The translations under genes and the position numbers were made by a program. From the NCBI GenBank assembly GCA_903891505.1, contig CAITEO010000018.1, positions 1-8,949 of the forward strand: DNA of 8,949 nucleotides, read 5' to 3'. This document shows positions 1 through 5,944 of the stretch, piece after piece. The DNA comes from an uncultured Candidatus Woesearchaeota archaeon. GTDB lineage: Archaea > Nanobdellota > Nanobdellia > Woesearchaeales > 21-14-0-10-32-9. Position 1 is the stretch's first letter. Each line of letters starts with the position of its first letter. A model generated the notes under the pieces. The model saw nothing but the letters and a program-made list of their open reading frames with translations, made no database searches and was not told where the DNA came from.

Positions 1-408
1 AGAATAGCAGTAGATAAGAAAGGAATGTTAAAAGCTAAAGAGATAACAGTTGAACAAGGAAACGAACTCATACTAAAAGTATCAGGAAAAACATTCATCA
101 AAGGCAAAAAACTACAGTTGAACACAGTAAATGGGTACAACATAATACTAACAGAAACAGAAGCAAAAAAATACAAGATCGGCGACACAATAATATTCGA
201 TTTGAAAGATAACAAAATCAAAACACACCTATCAATCGAAAAAGGAACTCAAGCATTAATATTCACTGGAAAGCACTCAGGCAAATACGGGGAAATACTC
301 TCCACAGAAAACAACATCGTAAAAATAAAAACAGATGTTGAAACATTCGAAACAAACAAAGATTATGCACTCATAATAAACAAAGAGAAGAAAGCAGAGC
401 TTGATTGA
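1..408 (+). CDS. rps4e: 30S ribosomal protein eS4 (S4e), 5'-truncated by window edge
   Basis: The frame is open from base 1 and ends with TGA at 406-408, giving the last 135 residues of a protein that is usually about 235-245 residues in archaea. The N-terminal S4-like RNA-binding part is outside the window. Visible are the central eS4 domain (KGKKLQLNTVNGYNI, then KIGDTIIFDL) and a KOW-type motif at visible residues 82-100 (GTQALIFTGKHSGKYGEIL). The protein ends in the family-typical FET..DYALII segment. eS4 is a primary binder of the 5' domain of 16S rRNA and is absent from bacteria, which fixes the domain as Archaea. The ATG at base 25 is internal and is not the start, because the similarity continues upstream of it. 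It lies directly before uL5, as in other archaeal clusters. Confidence 0.95.
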   Translation, partial: RIAVDKKGMLKAKEITVEQGNELILKVSGKTFIKGKKLQLNTVNGYNIILTETEAKKYKIGDTIIFDLKDNKIKTHLSIEKGTQALIFTGKHSGKYGEILSTENNIVKIKTDVETFETNKDYALIINKEKKAELD

Positions 409-410
409 AA

Positions 411-926
411 ATGAACAAGATGAAAGAAATCAGGATAGAGAAAGTCACCCTTAATGTAGGTGCTGGTAAAGACCAGAAAGTACTCGAAAAAGGAGTGAAG
501 CTCATGCAGAACATAACAGGTATCGCACCAGTTAAGACAATCACAAATAAAAGATTACAAGCATGGGGCCTAAGACCAGGCCTTCCAATAGGATGCAAAC
601 TAACCCTTCGAGGAGAAGCTGCAGAAAAACTAATCCCAAGATTAATGCATGCAAAAGATAACTTGCTCAAAGAAACATGCTTCGATGATTATGGAAACAT
701 AAGTTTCGGCCTTCCAGAATACATGGACATAAAGGATGCAAAATACGACCCAGAAATAGGAATGATGGGCCTTCAAGCATCAATCACACTTTCAAGACCC
801 GGTTATAGAGTGAAGAACAAAAAAATTAGATCTGCAAGAATAGGCGCAGAACACAGAGTAAAGAAAGAAGAAGCTATCAATTATATGAAAGAGAAATATA
901 AAGTAAAGATAGGTGAAAGAGAATGA
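411..926 (+). CDS. rpl5: 50S ribosomal protein uL5
   Basis: A 171-residue uL5, normal length for archaea. It binds 5S rRNA and the central protuberance of the large subunit. The N-terminus MNKMKEIRIEKV matches the archaeal pattern MNPMREIRIEKV. The strongest signature is NISFGLPEYMDIKDAKYDPE followed by GMMGLQASITLSRPGYRVK, and the C-terminus carries IGAEHRVKKEEA. I chose the ATG at 411. A TTG at 405 overlapping the eS4 stop would add only two residues, and a second ATG lies at 420. No clear Shine-Dalgarno sequence precedes any of them, so the start is fixed by family similarity. The gene lies 2 bases after the eS4 stop, and its TGA overlaps the ATG of uS14 (ATGA, 923-926), which implies translational coupling. 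Confidence 0.96.
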   Translation: MNKMKEIRIEKVTLNVGAGKDQKVLEKGVKLMQNITGIAPVKTITNKRLQAWGLRPGLPIGCKLTLRGEAAEKLIPRLMHAKDNLLKETCFDDYGNISFGLPEYMDIKDAKYDPEIGMMGLQASITLSRPGYRVKNKKIRSARIGAEHRVKKEEAINYMKEKYKVKIGERE

Positions 927-1153
927 CTACTTCAGATCACACGAAAGTACTAAAGCAAATTTCTGGAAAACCAGGAAAAATGGCTAAGTACACAAAGTAC
1001 AATGTTCCAAAAAAAAGAACACAAGGAGAGACAGCGCACAAATGCAGAACATGCGGAAGAACAGGATCACACATATCAAAATATGGAATACACTTATGCA
1101 GACACTGCTTTAGGGACAACGCATTGAAGCTCGGCTTCAAGAAATACTCATAA
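923..1153 (+). CDS. rps14: 30S ribosomal protein uS14, zinc-binding type with N-terminal extension
   Basis: A 76-residue uS14. It keeps the four-cysteine zinc ribbon C41-x2-C44 and C59-x2-C62, and ends in the classic archaeal LCRHCFRD....LGFKKYS. Typical euryarchaeal uS14 is about 50-56 residues; this one has roughly 20 extra N-terminal residues before MAKYTKYNVPKKR. The start at 923 overlaps the uL5 stop and is preceded by AGGTGA (911-916), a good match to the archaeal anti-Shine-Dalgarno, so it is preferred. The internal ATG at 980 would give a conventional short protein, but it has only AGGAAAA close by. uS14 assembles late into the head of the small subunit, near the decoding site. Confidence 0.95.
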   Translation: MTTSDHTKVLKQISGKPGKMAKYTKYNVPKKRTQGETAHKCRTCGRTGSHISKYGIHLCRHCFRDNALKLGFKKYS

Positions 1154-1191
1154 GAATAGCAATAAAATGAATAGATAAGAGGAATAAAAAA

Positions 1192-1584
1192 ATGACACTT
1201 AACGATCCACTCGCAAACGTATTATCCTTCATGAATAACCAAGAGAAGCTAGGAAGGAAGGAAATGACTACAAATAACAATTCAAAACTAATACGAGAAG
1301 TACTAAGAATACTTCAAGAAGAGCAATATGTAGGAAGCTATGAAGAAACAGATGATGGAAAAGGAAAACTACTCAAGATTAACCTGCTTGGAAAGATAAA
1401 CAAATGCGGAGTAATCAAACCAAGATACAAAGTCCAAATGAAAGATTACGAAAAATACGAGAAACGATTCCTACCTGCAATGGGTTTCGGAATATTAATC
1501 GTATCAACAAACAAAGGACTAATGACGAACGCAAAAGCAAAAGAACAAAACCTAGGCGGAACACTCATAAGTTTTGCATACTAA
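1192..1584 (+). CDS. rps8: 30S ribosomal protein uS8
   Basis: A 130-residue uS8, exactly the usual archaeal length. The N-terminus MTLNDPLANVLSFMNNQEKLGRKE and the core LLGKINKCGVIKPRYKV are family-typical. The C-terminal half has YEKRFLPAMGFGILIVSTN followed by KGLMTNAKAKEQNLGGTLIS. This C-terminal segment carries the 16S helix 21 contact loop, normally STSxGxM; here the third residue is Asn (STNKGLM). GAGGA at 1179-1183, 8 bases before the ATG, is a good ribosome binding site. The 38-base gap to uS14 holds nothing else. uS8 is a primary 16S binder and the translational autoregulator of the spc operon in bacteria; no equivalent mRNA site is evident here. Confidence 0.96.
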   Translation: MTLNDPLANVLSFMNNQEKLGRKEMTTNNNSKLIREVLRILQEEQYVGSYEETDDGKGKLLKINLLGKINKCGVIKPRYKVQMKDYEKYEKRFLPAMGFGILIVSTNKGLMTNAKAKEQNLGGTLISFAY

Positions 1585-1663
1585 ACATAAACAATTAGCA
1601 AGCAATTACAAAAAGAAAAAACCAAGTCGAACAATCAAAACAACAAAGTAAACAATCAAATGC

Positions 1664-1674
1664 AAGTGAATAAA
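1664..1674 (+). promoter_or_regulatory. Ribosome binding site that decides the uL6 start
   Basis: AAGTGAATAAA, with GTGA at 1666-1669, lies 5 bases before the ATG at 1675. A nearly identical element occurs at 2273-2284 before eL32. GTGA is part of the archaeal Shine-Dalgarno consensus (AGGTGATC complement of the 16S 3' end). It argues that the upstream ATG at 1660 is not used, since that codon would place the site inside the coding region. Confidence 0.55.
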
Positions 1675-2244
1675 ATGGAAAAAGCAAAGAAAAAAGGAAC
1701 ATTGCAAACCTTACAGTCATTAGTTGTAATTCCAGATAATTGCGAATTCAAAAGAGATGGTCAGAACATATCAATAAAAGGCCCGAAAGGAGAAATCACA
1801 AGAATACTTTCAGACAAGCAGATAAAAATAACAAAGAAAGAGGGCACACTCATACTAACTTATGATAAAATGACTCAAAGAGAAAAAAAGAACCTATTCA
1901 CAACCGCAGCGCACTTGAGAAACATGATACGAGGCGTTCAGGAAGGATTCACATACACCTTAAAAATATGCTCAGGTCACTTTCCAATGTCAGTCGCATT
2001 AAAAGGTGGAGTTTTCGAAATAAAGAATTTCATAGGAGAAAAAGTTCCAAGAACACTTAAAATAAAACAAGGCGCCAATGTCAAAATAGAAGGAGACATA
2101 GTAACTGTTTACGCTATAGACAAAGAACTTGCAGGATTAACCGCGGGCGCAATAGAAAAACTTACAAGAAGACCAGGATTCGACAAAAGAATATTTCAGG
2201 ACGGAATCTACATAACCGAAAAAGACGGCAAAAAGATAGTATAA
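1675..2244 (+). CDS. rpl6: 50S ribosomal protein uL6
   Basis: About 189 residues with both uL6 repeats. The first repeat has the signature ISIKGPKGEITR (around residues 35-46). The second has TAAHLRNMIRGVQEGFTYTL, HFPMSV, NFIGEKVPR, and the C-terminal RRPGFDKRIFQDGIYI, the archaeal/eukaryotic form. uL6 supports the sarcin-ricin loop and factor-binding region of the large subunit. Two in-frame ATGs exist, at 1660 and 1675. I prefer 1675 because it is preceded by AAGTGAATAAA, almost identical to the sequence before the eL32 start (AAGTGAATAAAG), with GTGA as the Shine-Dalgarno core. The 1660 start would add MQVNK, encoded by that same sequence. Confidence 0.95.
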   Translation: MEKAKKKGTLQTLQSLVVIPDNCEFKRDGQNISIKGPKGEITRILSDKQIKITKKEGTLILTYDKMTQREKKNLFTTAAHLRNMIRGVQEGFTYTLKICSGHFPMSVALKGGVFEIKNFIGEKVPRTLKIKQGANVKIEGDIVTVYAIDKELAGLTAGAIEKLTRRPGFDKRIFQDGIYITEKDGKKIV

Positions 2245-2284
2245 ATAAAAATAACAAATGAAGATAACAACGAAGTGAATAAAG

Positions 2285-2956
2285 ATGGCTAAGAAATTCA
2301 TAAGAAAAGACGCTCACAAAAAGAAAAGACTATCCGAGGTTTGGCGAAAACCAAAGGGCATAACAAACAAGATGAGGCTAAAGAGAAAAGGCCACTGCGC
2401 ATGTGTTAGACCAGGATACGGAACAAAAGCAACAGAGCGAGGAAAAAATACTCAAGGCTTATTTATAGTAACAGTTTCAAACTTAGAAGAATTAAAGAAA
2501 GTAGATCCTAAGACGCAATCAGCACTAATAACAAATGTCGGGAGAAATAAAAAAATAGTAATGATAGCAGAAGCTGAGAAACTAAAAATAACACTCACAA
2601 ACCTAAACTCAGAAGCGTTCAAAAAGAACACAGTGAAATTCCTATCAGAAAAGAAGAAAGAAACTGCTGAGAAAAAAGCAGAAAAAGAAACTGCTGAAAA
2701 GGAAGCAGAGAAGTCAAGAAAATCAGCGGATTTTCTGGACGCAGAACCACAAAAAGCTCCGCTTTTTGGGTCCCAAAAATCTGCAGATTTTGGTGGAAAC
2801 GTGAAGACGTTTTCTTCGAAAGAAGCTGACGCGAAGGAAAAAGAAGCCAAAGCTAAAAATAAAGAAGTAAAAGATATAAAAGACGAGCAAACTCAAGAAG
2901 AGAAAAAGAAAGCTGAAAAAGAAGAGAAGGATAAAGTACTCATAAAAGCAAAATAA
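2285..2956 (+). CDS. rpl32e: 50S ribosomal protein eL32 with long charged C-terminal tail
   Basis: 223 residues, whereas the archaeal eL32 core is about 120-130. Residues 1-110 are the conserved fold: KKFIRKDAHKKKRL, WRKPKGITNKMRLKRKG, RPGYGTKATERG, then a C-terminal VGRNKKIVMIAEAEKLKI. This archaeal/eukaryotic-only protein binds 23S rRNA on the solvent side of the large subunit. From about residue 120 a K/E/A-rich tail begins. It contains a 9-residue tandem repeat (KETAEKKAE/KETAEKEAE, 125-142) and then an unlike segment, 145-178, with two KSADF motifs (146-150 and 165-169). It returns to charged helix-like sequence at 179-223. The unlike segment corresponds to a palindromic DNA island. The tail is probably flexible and exposed. 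GTGA at 2275-2278 is the ribosome binding site. Confidence 0.93.
   Translation: MAKKFIRKDAHKKKRLSEVWRKPKGITNKMRLKRKGHCACVRPGYGTKATERGKNTQGLFIVTVSNLEELKKVDPKTQSALITNVGRNKKIVMIAEAEKLKITLTNLNSEAFKKNTVKFLSEKKKETAEKKAEKETAEKEAEKSRKSADFLDAEPQKAPLFGSQKSADFGGNVKTFSSKEADAKEKEAKAKNKEVKDIKDEQTQEEKKKAEKEEKDKVLIKAK
2657..2710 (+). repeat. 27-bp tandem repeat (two copies) in the eL32 tail
   Basis: Two adjacent 27-base units (2657-2683 and 2684-2710) share AAAGAAACTGCTGA at their 5' ends and encode KETAEKKAE and KETAEKEAE. The in-frame duplication extends a charged helical tail and ends immediately before the palindromic island. It probably arose by slippage or unequal recombination in A-rich sequence. Confidence 0.75.
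2713..2825. repeat. Compound palindromic island inserted in frame in the eL32 gene
   Basis: Four inverted-repeat units lie side by side. (1) 2713-2740: arms GTCAAGAAAATC / GATTTTCTGGAC around AGCG, 12 bp with one mismatch. (2) 2751-2767: AAAAAGC-TCC-GCTTTTT, overlapped by TTTTTGGG-T-CCCAAAAA at 2763-2779. (3) 2776-2791: the perfect 16-base palindrome AAAATCTGCAGATTTT. (4) 2797-2812: AAACGT-GAAG-ACGTTT. Units 1 and 3 are diverged copies of AAAATCNGCNGATTTT. Each encodes KSADF on the + strand, and the complementary strand also reads KSADF twice. The island is rich in T and in GGG/CCC, unlike the A/G-rich tail on either side. It resembles in principle the palindromic elements that insert into coding regions in Rickettsia (RPE); membership in any known family is not claimed. 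Confidence 0.7.
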
Positions 2957-3019
2957 GATAACGCAAGAGCTTAACACAAAATAAAATAACAATAATGCAA
3001 ACTTAAGAGCTGATTCAAA

Positions 3020-3568
3020 ATGAACATCCAAAAAAGACTAGCAGCACAAATCACAAAGTCATCGAGCAAAAGAATAAAGTTCGACAATACAAGACTTGCT
3101 GATATAAAAGAAGCTATAACCAAAACAGATGTAAGACAGCTTATTGGTGAAGGGGCAATAGTTCGAATCCAGAAAAGAGGAGTATCAAGATCAAGAGCAA
3201 GACACTTAATGAGACAAAAAGCAAAAGGTCTTAGAAGCGGTCCAGGAACAAGAAAAGGAAAAGAAACATCAAGACTTTCAAGAAAACAGTCATGGATAAC
3301 AAGAATAAGAAGCCAAAGAGAATTCCTTAAAGAACTAAAAGAAAAGCAATTAATATCAAACGAGACATTCAGAAAAGCGTACCTTAAAGCAAAAGGCGGA
3401 TACTTCAGAAGTACAAGACACATAAAAATATTCCTAGAAGACAATAAATTATTCCAGAAATCAAATGCGCCTAAAATAGACGCAAAAGTTGCAGCAAACA
3501 AAGAAAAGAAAGCAGGCAAAACGAAAGTAGCTGGAACAACTAAAAAATCAAAGAGTGATGATCAATGA
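3020..3568 (+). CDS. rpl19e: 50S ribosomal protein eL19
   Basis: 182 residues against about 150 in typical archaea. The conserved part (1-145) shows IQKRLAAQI, the ADIKEAITKTDVRQLIGEGAI segment, the basic GVSRSRARHLMRQKAKGLRS, GPGTRKGKETSR, and the C-terminal KAYLKAKGGYFRSTRHIKIF. Residues 146-182 form a Lys/Ala/Thr-rich basic tail ending SKSDDQ, probably unstructured. eL19 lies near the polypeptide exit side and contributes to an inter-subunit bridge; bacteria lack it. No strong ribosome binding site precedes the ATG (a weak CTGAT at 3010-3014). The 63-base spacer after eL32 holds nothing recognisable. The TGA overlaps the uL18 ATG. Confidence 0.95.
   Translation: MNIQKRLAAQITKSSSKRIKFDNTRLADIKEAITKTDVRQLIGEGAIVRIQKRGVSRSRARHLMRQKAKGLRSGPGTRKGKETSRLSRKQSWITRIRSQREFLKELKEKQLISNETFRKAYLKAKGGYFRSTRHIKIFLEDNKLFQKSNAPKIDAKVAANKEKKAGKTKVAGTTKKSKSDDQ
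3555..3562 (+). promoter_or_regulatory. Ribosome binding site for uL18 inside the end of eL19
   Basis: GTGATGAT, complementary to the UCAC region near the 16S 3' end, sits within the last codons of eL19. It lies 5 bases ahead of the overlapping ATG at 3565. The same GTGAT core with the same spacing occurs before uS5 at 4125-4129. Confidence 0.55.
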
Positions 3569-4080
3569 AGTCAATGAAAAGAATCACAGTAAGATACAGA
3601 AGAAAAAGAGAAGGAAAGACTAACTACAAGAAGAGGTTAGAACTTCTGAAAGGAAGAATAGACAGACTAGTAGTTAGAAAAACAAACACTCAACTAATTA
3701 TACAAGTAGCAAGATATGAAGCTGACGGCGACAAAATTCTATTAACAGTAAATTCAAACGAGTTGAAAAAACTAGGATGGAAACACTCCTGCAAAAACAT
3801 ACCTGCAGCATACCTAGCAGGACTACTTGCTGCTAAATCAGCAAAACAAAAAAATATAACACACGCAATACTAGACCTCGGCTTACAAACACCACTAAGA
3901 GGATCAAAACTATTCGCAGTACTAAAAGGCGCAAAAGAAGGAGGCCTTGAAATACCTGCGAATGAAGAAGTCTACCCAACAGATGCAAGAATCAAAGGAG
4001 AACACATTTCAAGTTACCTAGAAAGTCATAAAAGCATAGGAGAGGACTTAGACAAAATAAAAAAAGAGATATTAAAATAA
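3565..4080 (+). CDS. rpl18: 50S ribosomal protein uL18
   Basis: 171 residues, somewhat shorter than the roughly 190-200 of many archaea but complete in conserved parts: RRKREGKTNYKKRL, the 5S rRNA-binding DRLVVRKTN, the core KKLGWKHSCKNIPAAYLAG, then ILDLGLQTPLRGSKLFAVLKG and GLEIP, and GEHISSYLE near the C-terminus. It binds 5S rRNA with uL5 in the central protuberance. The start at 3565 overlaps the eL19 stop (ATGA, 3565-3568). It lies 5 bases after GTGAT (3555-3559), so it is preferred over the second ATG at 3574. Confidence 0.95.
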   Translation: MKSMKRITVRYRRKREGKTNYKKRLELLKGRIDRLVVRKTNTQLIIQVARYEADGDKILLTVNSNELKKLGWKHSCKNIPAAYLAGLLAAKSAKQKNITHAILDLGLQTPLRGSKLFAVLKGAKEGGLEIPANEEVYPTDARIKGEHISSYLESHKSIGEDLDKIKKEILK

Positions 4081-4124
4081 AAAAGAATGAACACGAAAAG
4101 ATACTAAACTAAAAAAATACTAAA

Positions 4125-4130
4125 GTGATG
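4125..4130 (+). promoter_or_regulatory. Ribosome binding site of uS5
   Basis: GTGATG with the GTGAT core ends 6 bases before the ATG at 4136. It supports that codon over the in-frame ATG at 4154 and therefore supports the unusually long N-terminal region being translated. Confidence 0.5.
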
Positions 4131-4135
4131 ATATT

Positions 4136-4978
4136 ATGCAAAGAAAAAAACCAATGACAATAACAAGATCACAAGCAAAAAAGAACGAACGAAAGAATGC
4201 GTTAATACCATTAGCAGATGCGCCAGTACTTGAACCAATAAATGAAGAGCAGACAAAAATAGAATTAACCGCAGAAGTTAGAAACTGGAAACCAAAAACA
4301 GATCTTGGACGAAAAGTACAATCAGGCGAAATAAAAAACATCGACGAAATAATAGACAATGGTCTTACAATACTTGAACCTGAAATAATAGACTCATTAA
4401 TGCAACTCGAATCAGAACTACTACTAATAGGACAAGCAAAAGGAAAGTTTGGAGGAGGACAAAGACGAGTCTTTAGACAAACACAGAAAAAAACAAGGGA
4501 AGGAAACAAACCAAAGTTCACAACCCTCGCAGTTGTCGGAAACAAAGACGGGTACATCGGACTCGGTCTTGGAAAGAGCAAGGAAACAGTCCCAGCAAGA
4601 GAAAAAGCACTCAAGAACGCAAAGCTCAATTTATTCAAGATAACAAGAGGAAGCGGAAGCTGGCAATCAAACTCTAGCACGCCAAACTCAATACCATTCG
4701 CAGTCACAGGAAAATGCGGATCATCAGAAATAAAACTAATGCCTGCACCAAAAGGAACAGGTCTATGCGTAGAAAAAGAATGCGCAAAAATACTAGCACT
4801 TGCAGGAATTAAAGATGTCTGGTCAAAAACACAAGGACAAACAAAAAACAAAATAAACTTAGTTATGGCATGCGAAGACGCTTTACGAAAACTAGTAACC
4901 ACAAAAGTTCGACCAAAAGACGCACAAGCAATCTCACTTCAAGAAGGAAAATTATCAAAGGTGTCCTCGCAAGACTAA
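4136..4978 (+). CDS. rps5: 30S ribosomal protein uS5, long form lacking the archaeal cysteine cluster
   Basis: 280 residues, about 50-70 longer than common archaeal uS5. Residues 1-47 are an extra, charged N-terminal region. The conserved protein begins at WKPKTDLGRKVQSGEI (51-66) and continues with LEPEIIDSL. The double-stranded RNA-binding-like domain has VVGNKDGYIGLGLGKSKE (133-150). The C-terminal domain has VTGKCGSSEIKLMPAPKGTG and LAGIKDVWSKTQGQT, and about 20 extra residues follow at the end. The stretch RGSGSWQSNSSTPN (171-184) corresponds to the archaeal RGCGSWECGCGxPH; all three cysteines are Ser and the His is Asn. uS5 lines the mRNA entry channel and affects fidelity. The start at 4136 follows GTGATG (4125-4130). 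The 55-base spacer after uL18 is otherwise featureless. Confidence 0.95.
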   Translation: MQRKKPMTITRSQAKKNERKNALIPLADAPVLEPINEEQTKIELTAEVRNWKPKTDLGRKVQSGEIKNIDEIIDNGLTILEPEIIDSLMQLESELLLIGQAKGKFGGGQRRVFRQTQKKTREGNKPKFTTLAVVGNKDGYIGLGLGKSKETVPAREKALKNAKLNLFKITRGSGSWQSNSSTPNSIPFAVTGKCGSSEIKLMPAPKGTGLCVEKECAKILALAGIKDVWSKTQGQTKNKINLVMACEDALRKLVTTKVRPKDAQAISLQEGKLSKVSSQD

Positions 4979-5019
4979 ACTTGCTCGGAAACCTTTAGTA
5001 AAACAAAAGGTAATGTAAA

Positions 5020-5385
5020 ATGACTGAACCAAAAAAATATGTTGCGATCGTACTCGTCAGAGGAATGATAGGCGCTGATCAGGATGTTAAAGACACAGTA
5101 AGAATGCTCAACCTTGAAAGAAAATTCTCCTGCCTAGTCGTAGAAGACTCACCGGTTTACAGAGGAATGTTCCAGAAAGTAAAAGATTACGCAACATACG
5201 GAGAAATCACAGAAGAAACACTCAAAGCACTCGATGCAAAAAGAGAAAAAAAGAACAACCACTACACACTTTCACCACCAAAAGGCGGATTTGAACGAAA
5301 CGGAATCAAACAACCATTTTCAACCCATGGTGCACTAGGCAACAGAGGAGTGAAAATGAACGACTTAATCAAAAAAATGATGTAA
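5020..5385 (+). CDS. rpl30: 50S ribosomal protein uL30, compact archaeal form
   Basis: 121 residues; archaeal uL30 is usually about 150-155. The N-terminal ferredoxin-like fold is intact (VAIVLVRGMIGADQDVKDTV, LVVEDSPVYRGMFQKVKDY, GEITEETL). So is the archaeal C-terminal part (SPPKGGF, then THGALGNRGVKMNDLIKKMM). What is missing is the internal segment of about 35-40 residues that normally lies between the Leu-Ala-Lys-Arg helix and the PPxGGF motif; here the join falls near residues 75-83. The reading frame is uninterrupted, so this is a clean shortening and not a frameshift. AAGGT at 5007-5011 is a possible ribosome binding site. uL30 binds 23S rRNA on the large subunit surface near 5S rRNA. 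Confidence 0.95.
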   Translation: MTEPKKYVAIVLVRGMIGADQDVKDTVRMLNLERKFSCLVVEDSPVYRGMFQKVKDYATYGEITEETLKALDAKREKKNNHYTLSPPKGGFERNGIKQPFSTHGALGNRGVKMNDLIKKMM

Positions 5386-5443
5386 ATAATGCACGCACAA
5401 TACAATCACACACAAGAATATAACATAAAACAAAGGGATGCTC

Positions 5444-5896
5444 ATGACGGAAAATAAAAGAAAGAAAAACTCGAGACAAAGAGGAAGCTGGACCCATGGT
5501 TGGGGCGCAAAGAAGAAACATAGAGGCGCAGGCCATAGGGGTGGACGTGGAAAAGCGGGCTCAGGAAAAAGAGGAGATGCAAAAAAAACTTTGTACTGGC
5601 AGGACAAGAACTACTTTGGAGAAAGAGGATTCAACTCAATACAAGGAGTTGAGGATAAGACGATAAACGTAGCACACCTAAACACAATCGCAGACACTCT
5701 AATAAAAAATGGTAAAGCCAAGAATGAAAACGGCGCAATAGTCGTTGACCTTGGAAAACTAAGTTACACAAAATTACTCGGCGCGGGCAGTGTTAAACGA
5801 AAATTCAATATCACAGTAGACAAAGCATCAAAGAGTGCTGAAGAAAAAATAAAGGGTGCAGGGGGAACATTAACCCTAAAAGAACAAGCAGAATAA
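5444..5896 (+). CDS. rpl15: 50S ribosomal protein uL15
   Basis: 150 residues from ATG 5444, typical for archaea. The glycine- and arginine-rich N-terminus (SRQRGSWTHGWGAKKKHRGA then GHRGGRGKAGSGKRG) threads into 23S rRNA. The globular C-terminal half has IVVDLGKLSYTKLLGAGSV and GAGGTLTL. An in-frame ATG at 5438 would add two residues, but AAAGGG (5432-5437) touches it with no spacing, whereas it is suitably placed for 5444. The choice matters little. The TAA stop (5894-5896) lies within the first of two oligo-T repeats that probably end the ribosomal protein transcript. The spacer from uL30 (5386-5437) shows nothing else. Confidence 0.95.
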   Translation: MTENKRKKNSRQRGSWTHGWGAKKKHRGAGHRGGRGKAGSGKRGDAKKTLYWQDKNYFGERGFNSIQGVEDKTINVAHLNTIADTLIKNGKAKNENGAIVVDLGKLSYTKLLGAGSVKRKFNITVDKASKSAEEKIKGAGGTLTLKEQAE

Positions 5897-5931
5897 GTTT
5901 TTTTTAGATATGTAGGATAAGTTTTTTTAGA
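5893..5931 (+). terminator. Twin oligo-T terminator between uL15 and secY
   Basis: Two direct copies of ATAAG-T(7-8)-AGA occur at 5893-5908 (eight T, 5898-5905) and 5917-5931 (seven T, 5922-5928). Archaeal intrinsic termination relies on T runs in the non-template strand and needs no hairpin. Uninterrupted runs of this length are not seen elsewhere in the ribosomal block, where A dominates. The first copy overlaps the uL15 stop codon. Confidence 0.6.
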
Positions 5932-5944
5932 AACACTTATAATA
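5929..5944 (+). promoter_or_regulatory. Putative secY promoter (BRE plus TATA)
   Basis: AGAAAC (5929-5934, BRE-like) is followed by TTATAATA (5937-5944, TATA-like), directly after the second T run. A start about 25 bases downstream, near 5965, would leave a leader of about 55 bases before the secY ATG at 6021. The leader contains GGAAGGG (6007-6013) as ribosome binding site. Matches to consensus are moderate. Confidence 0.45.

Noticed and set aside
1585..1659. AC-rich spacer with the direct repeat AACAATCAAA (1630-1639, 1651-1660)
   Set aside because: The sequence is low in complexity and A-dominated; two 10-base copies are not enough to claim a regulatory element.
2452..3031. Open frames on the - strand opposite eL32 (132 and 102 codons)
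   Set aside because: The sequences are Phe/Ser-rich shadows of the Lys/Glu codons. Only the KSADF stretch is of interest, and that follows from the palindromes.
2971..3519. Open frame of 182 codons on the - strand opposite eL19
   Set aside because: eL19 is certain on the + strand; the complement has no family-like features or ribosome binding site.
4120..4902. Open frame of 260 codons on the - strand opposite uS5
   Set aside because: It is a shadow of the uS5 gene caused by A-rich coding sequence; it is hydrophobic and Ser/Phe-rich without recognisable motifs, while the + strand matches uS5 throughout.
4991..5011. ACCTTT/AAAGGT inverted repeat that could hide the uL30 ribosome binding site
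   Set aside because: It is a six-pair, mostly A-T stem with a 9-base loop, easily expected by chance, with no support from conservation.
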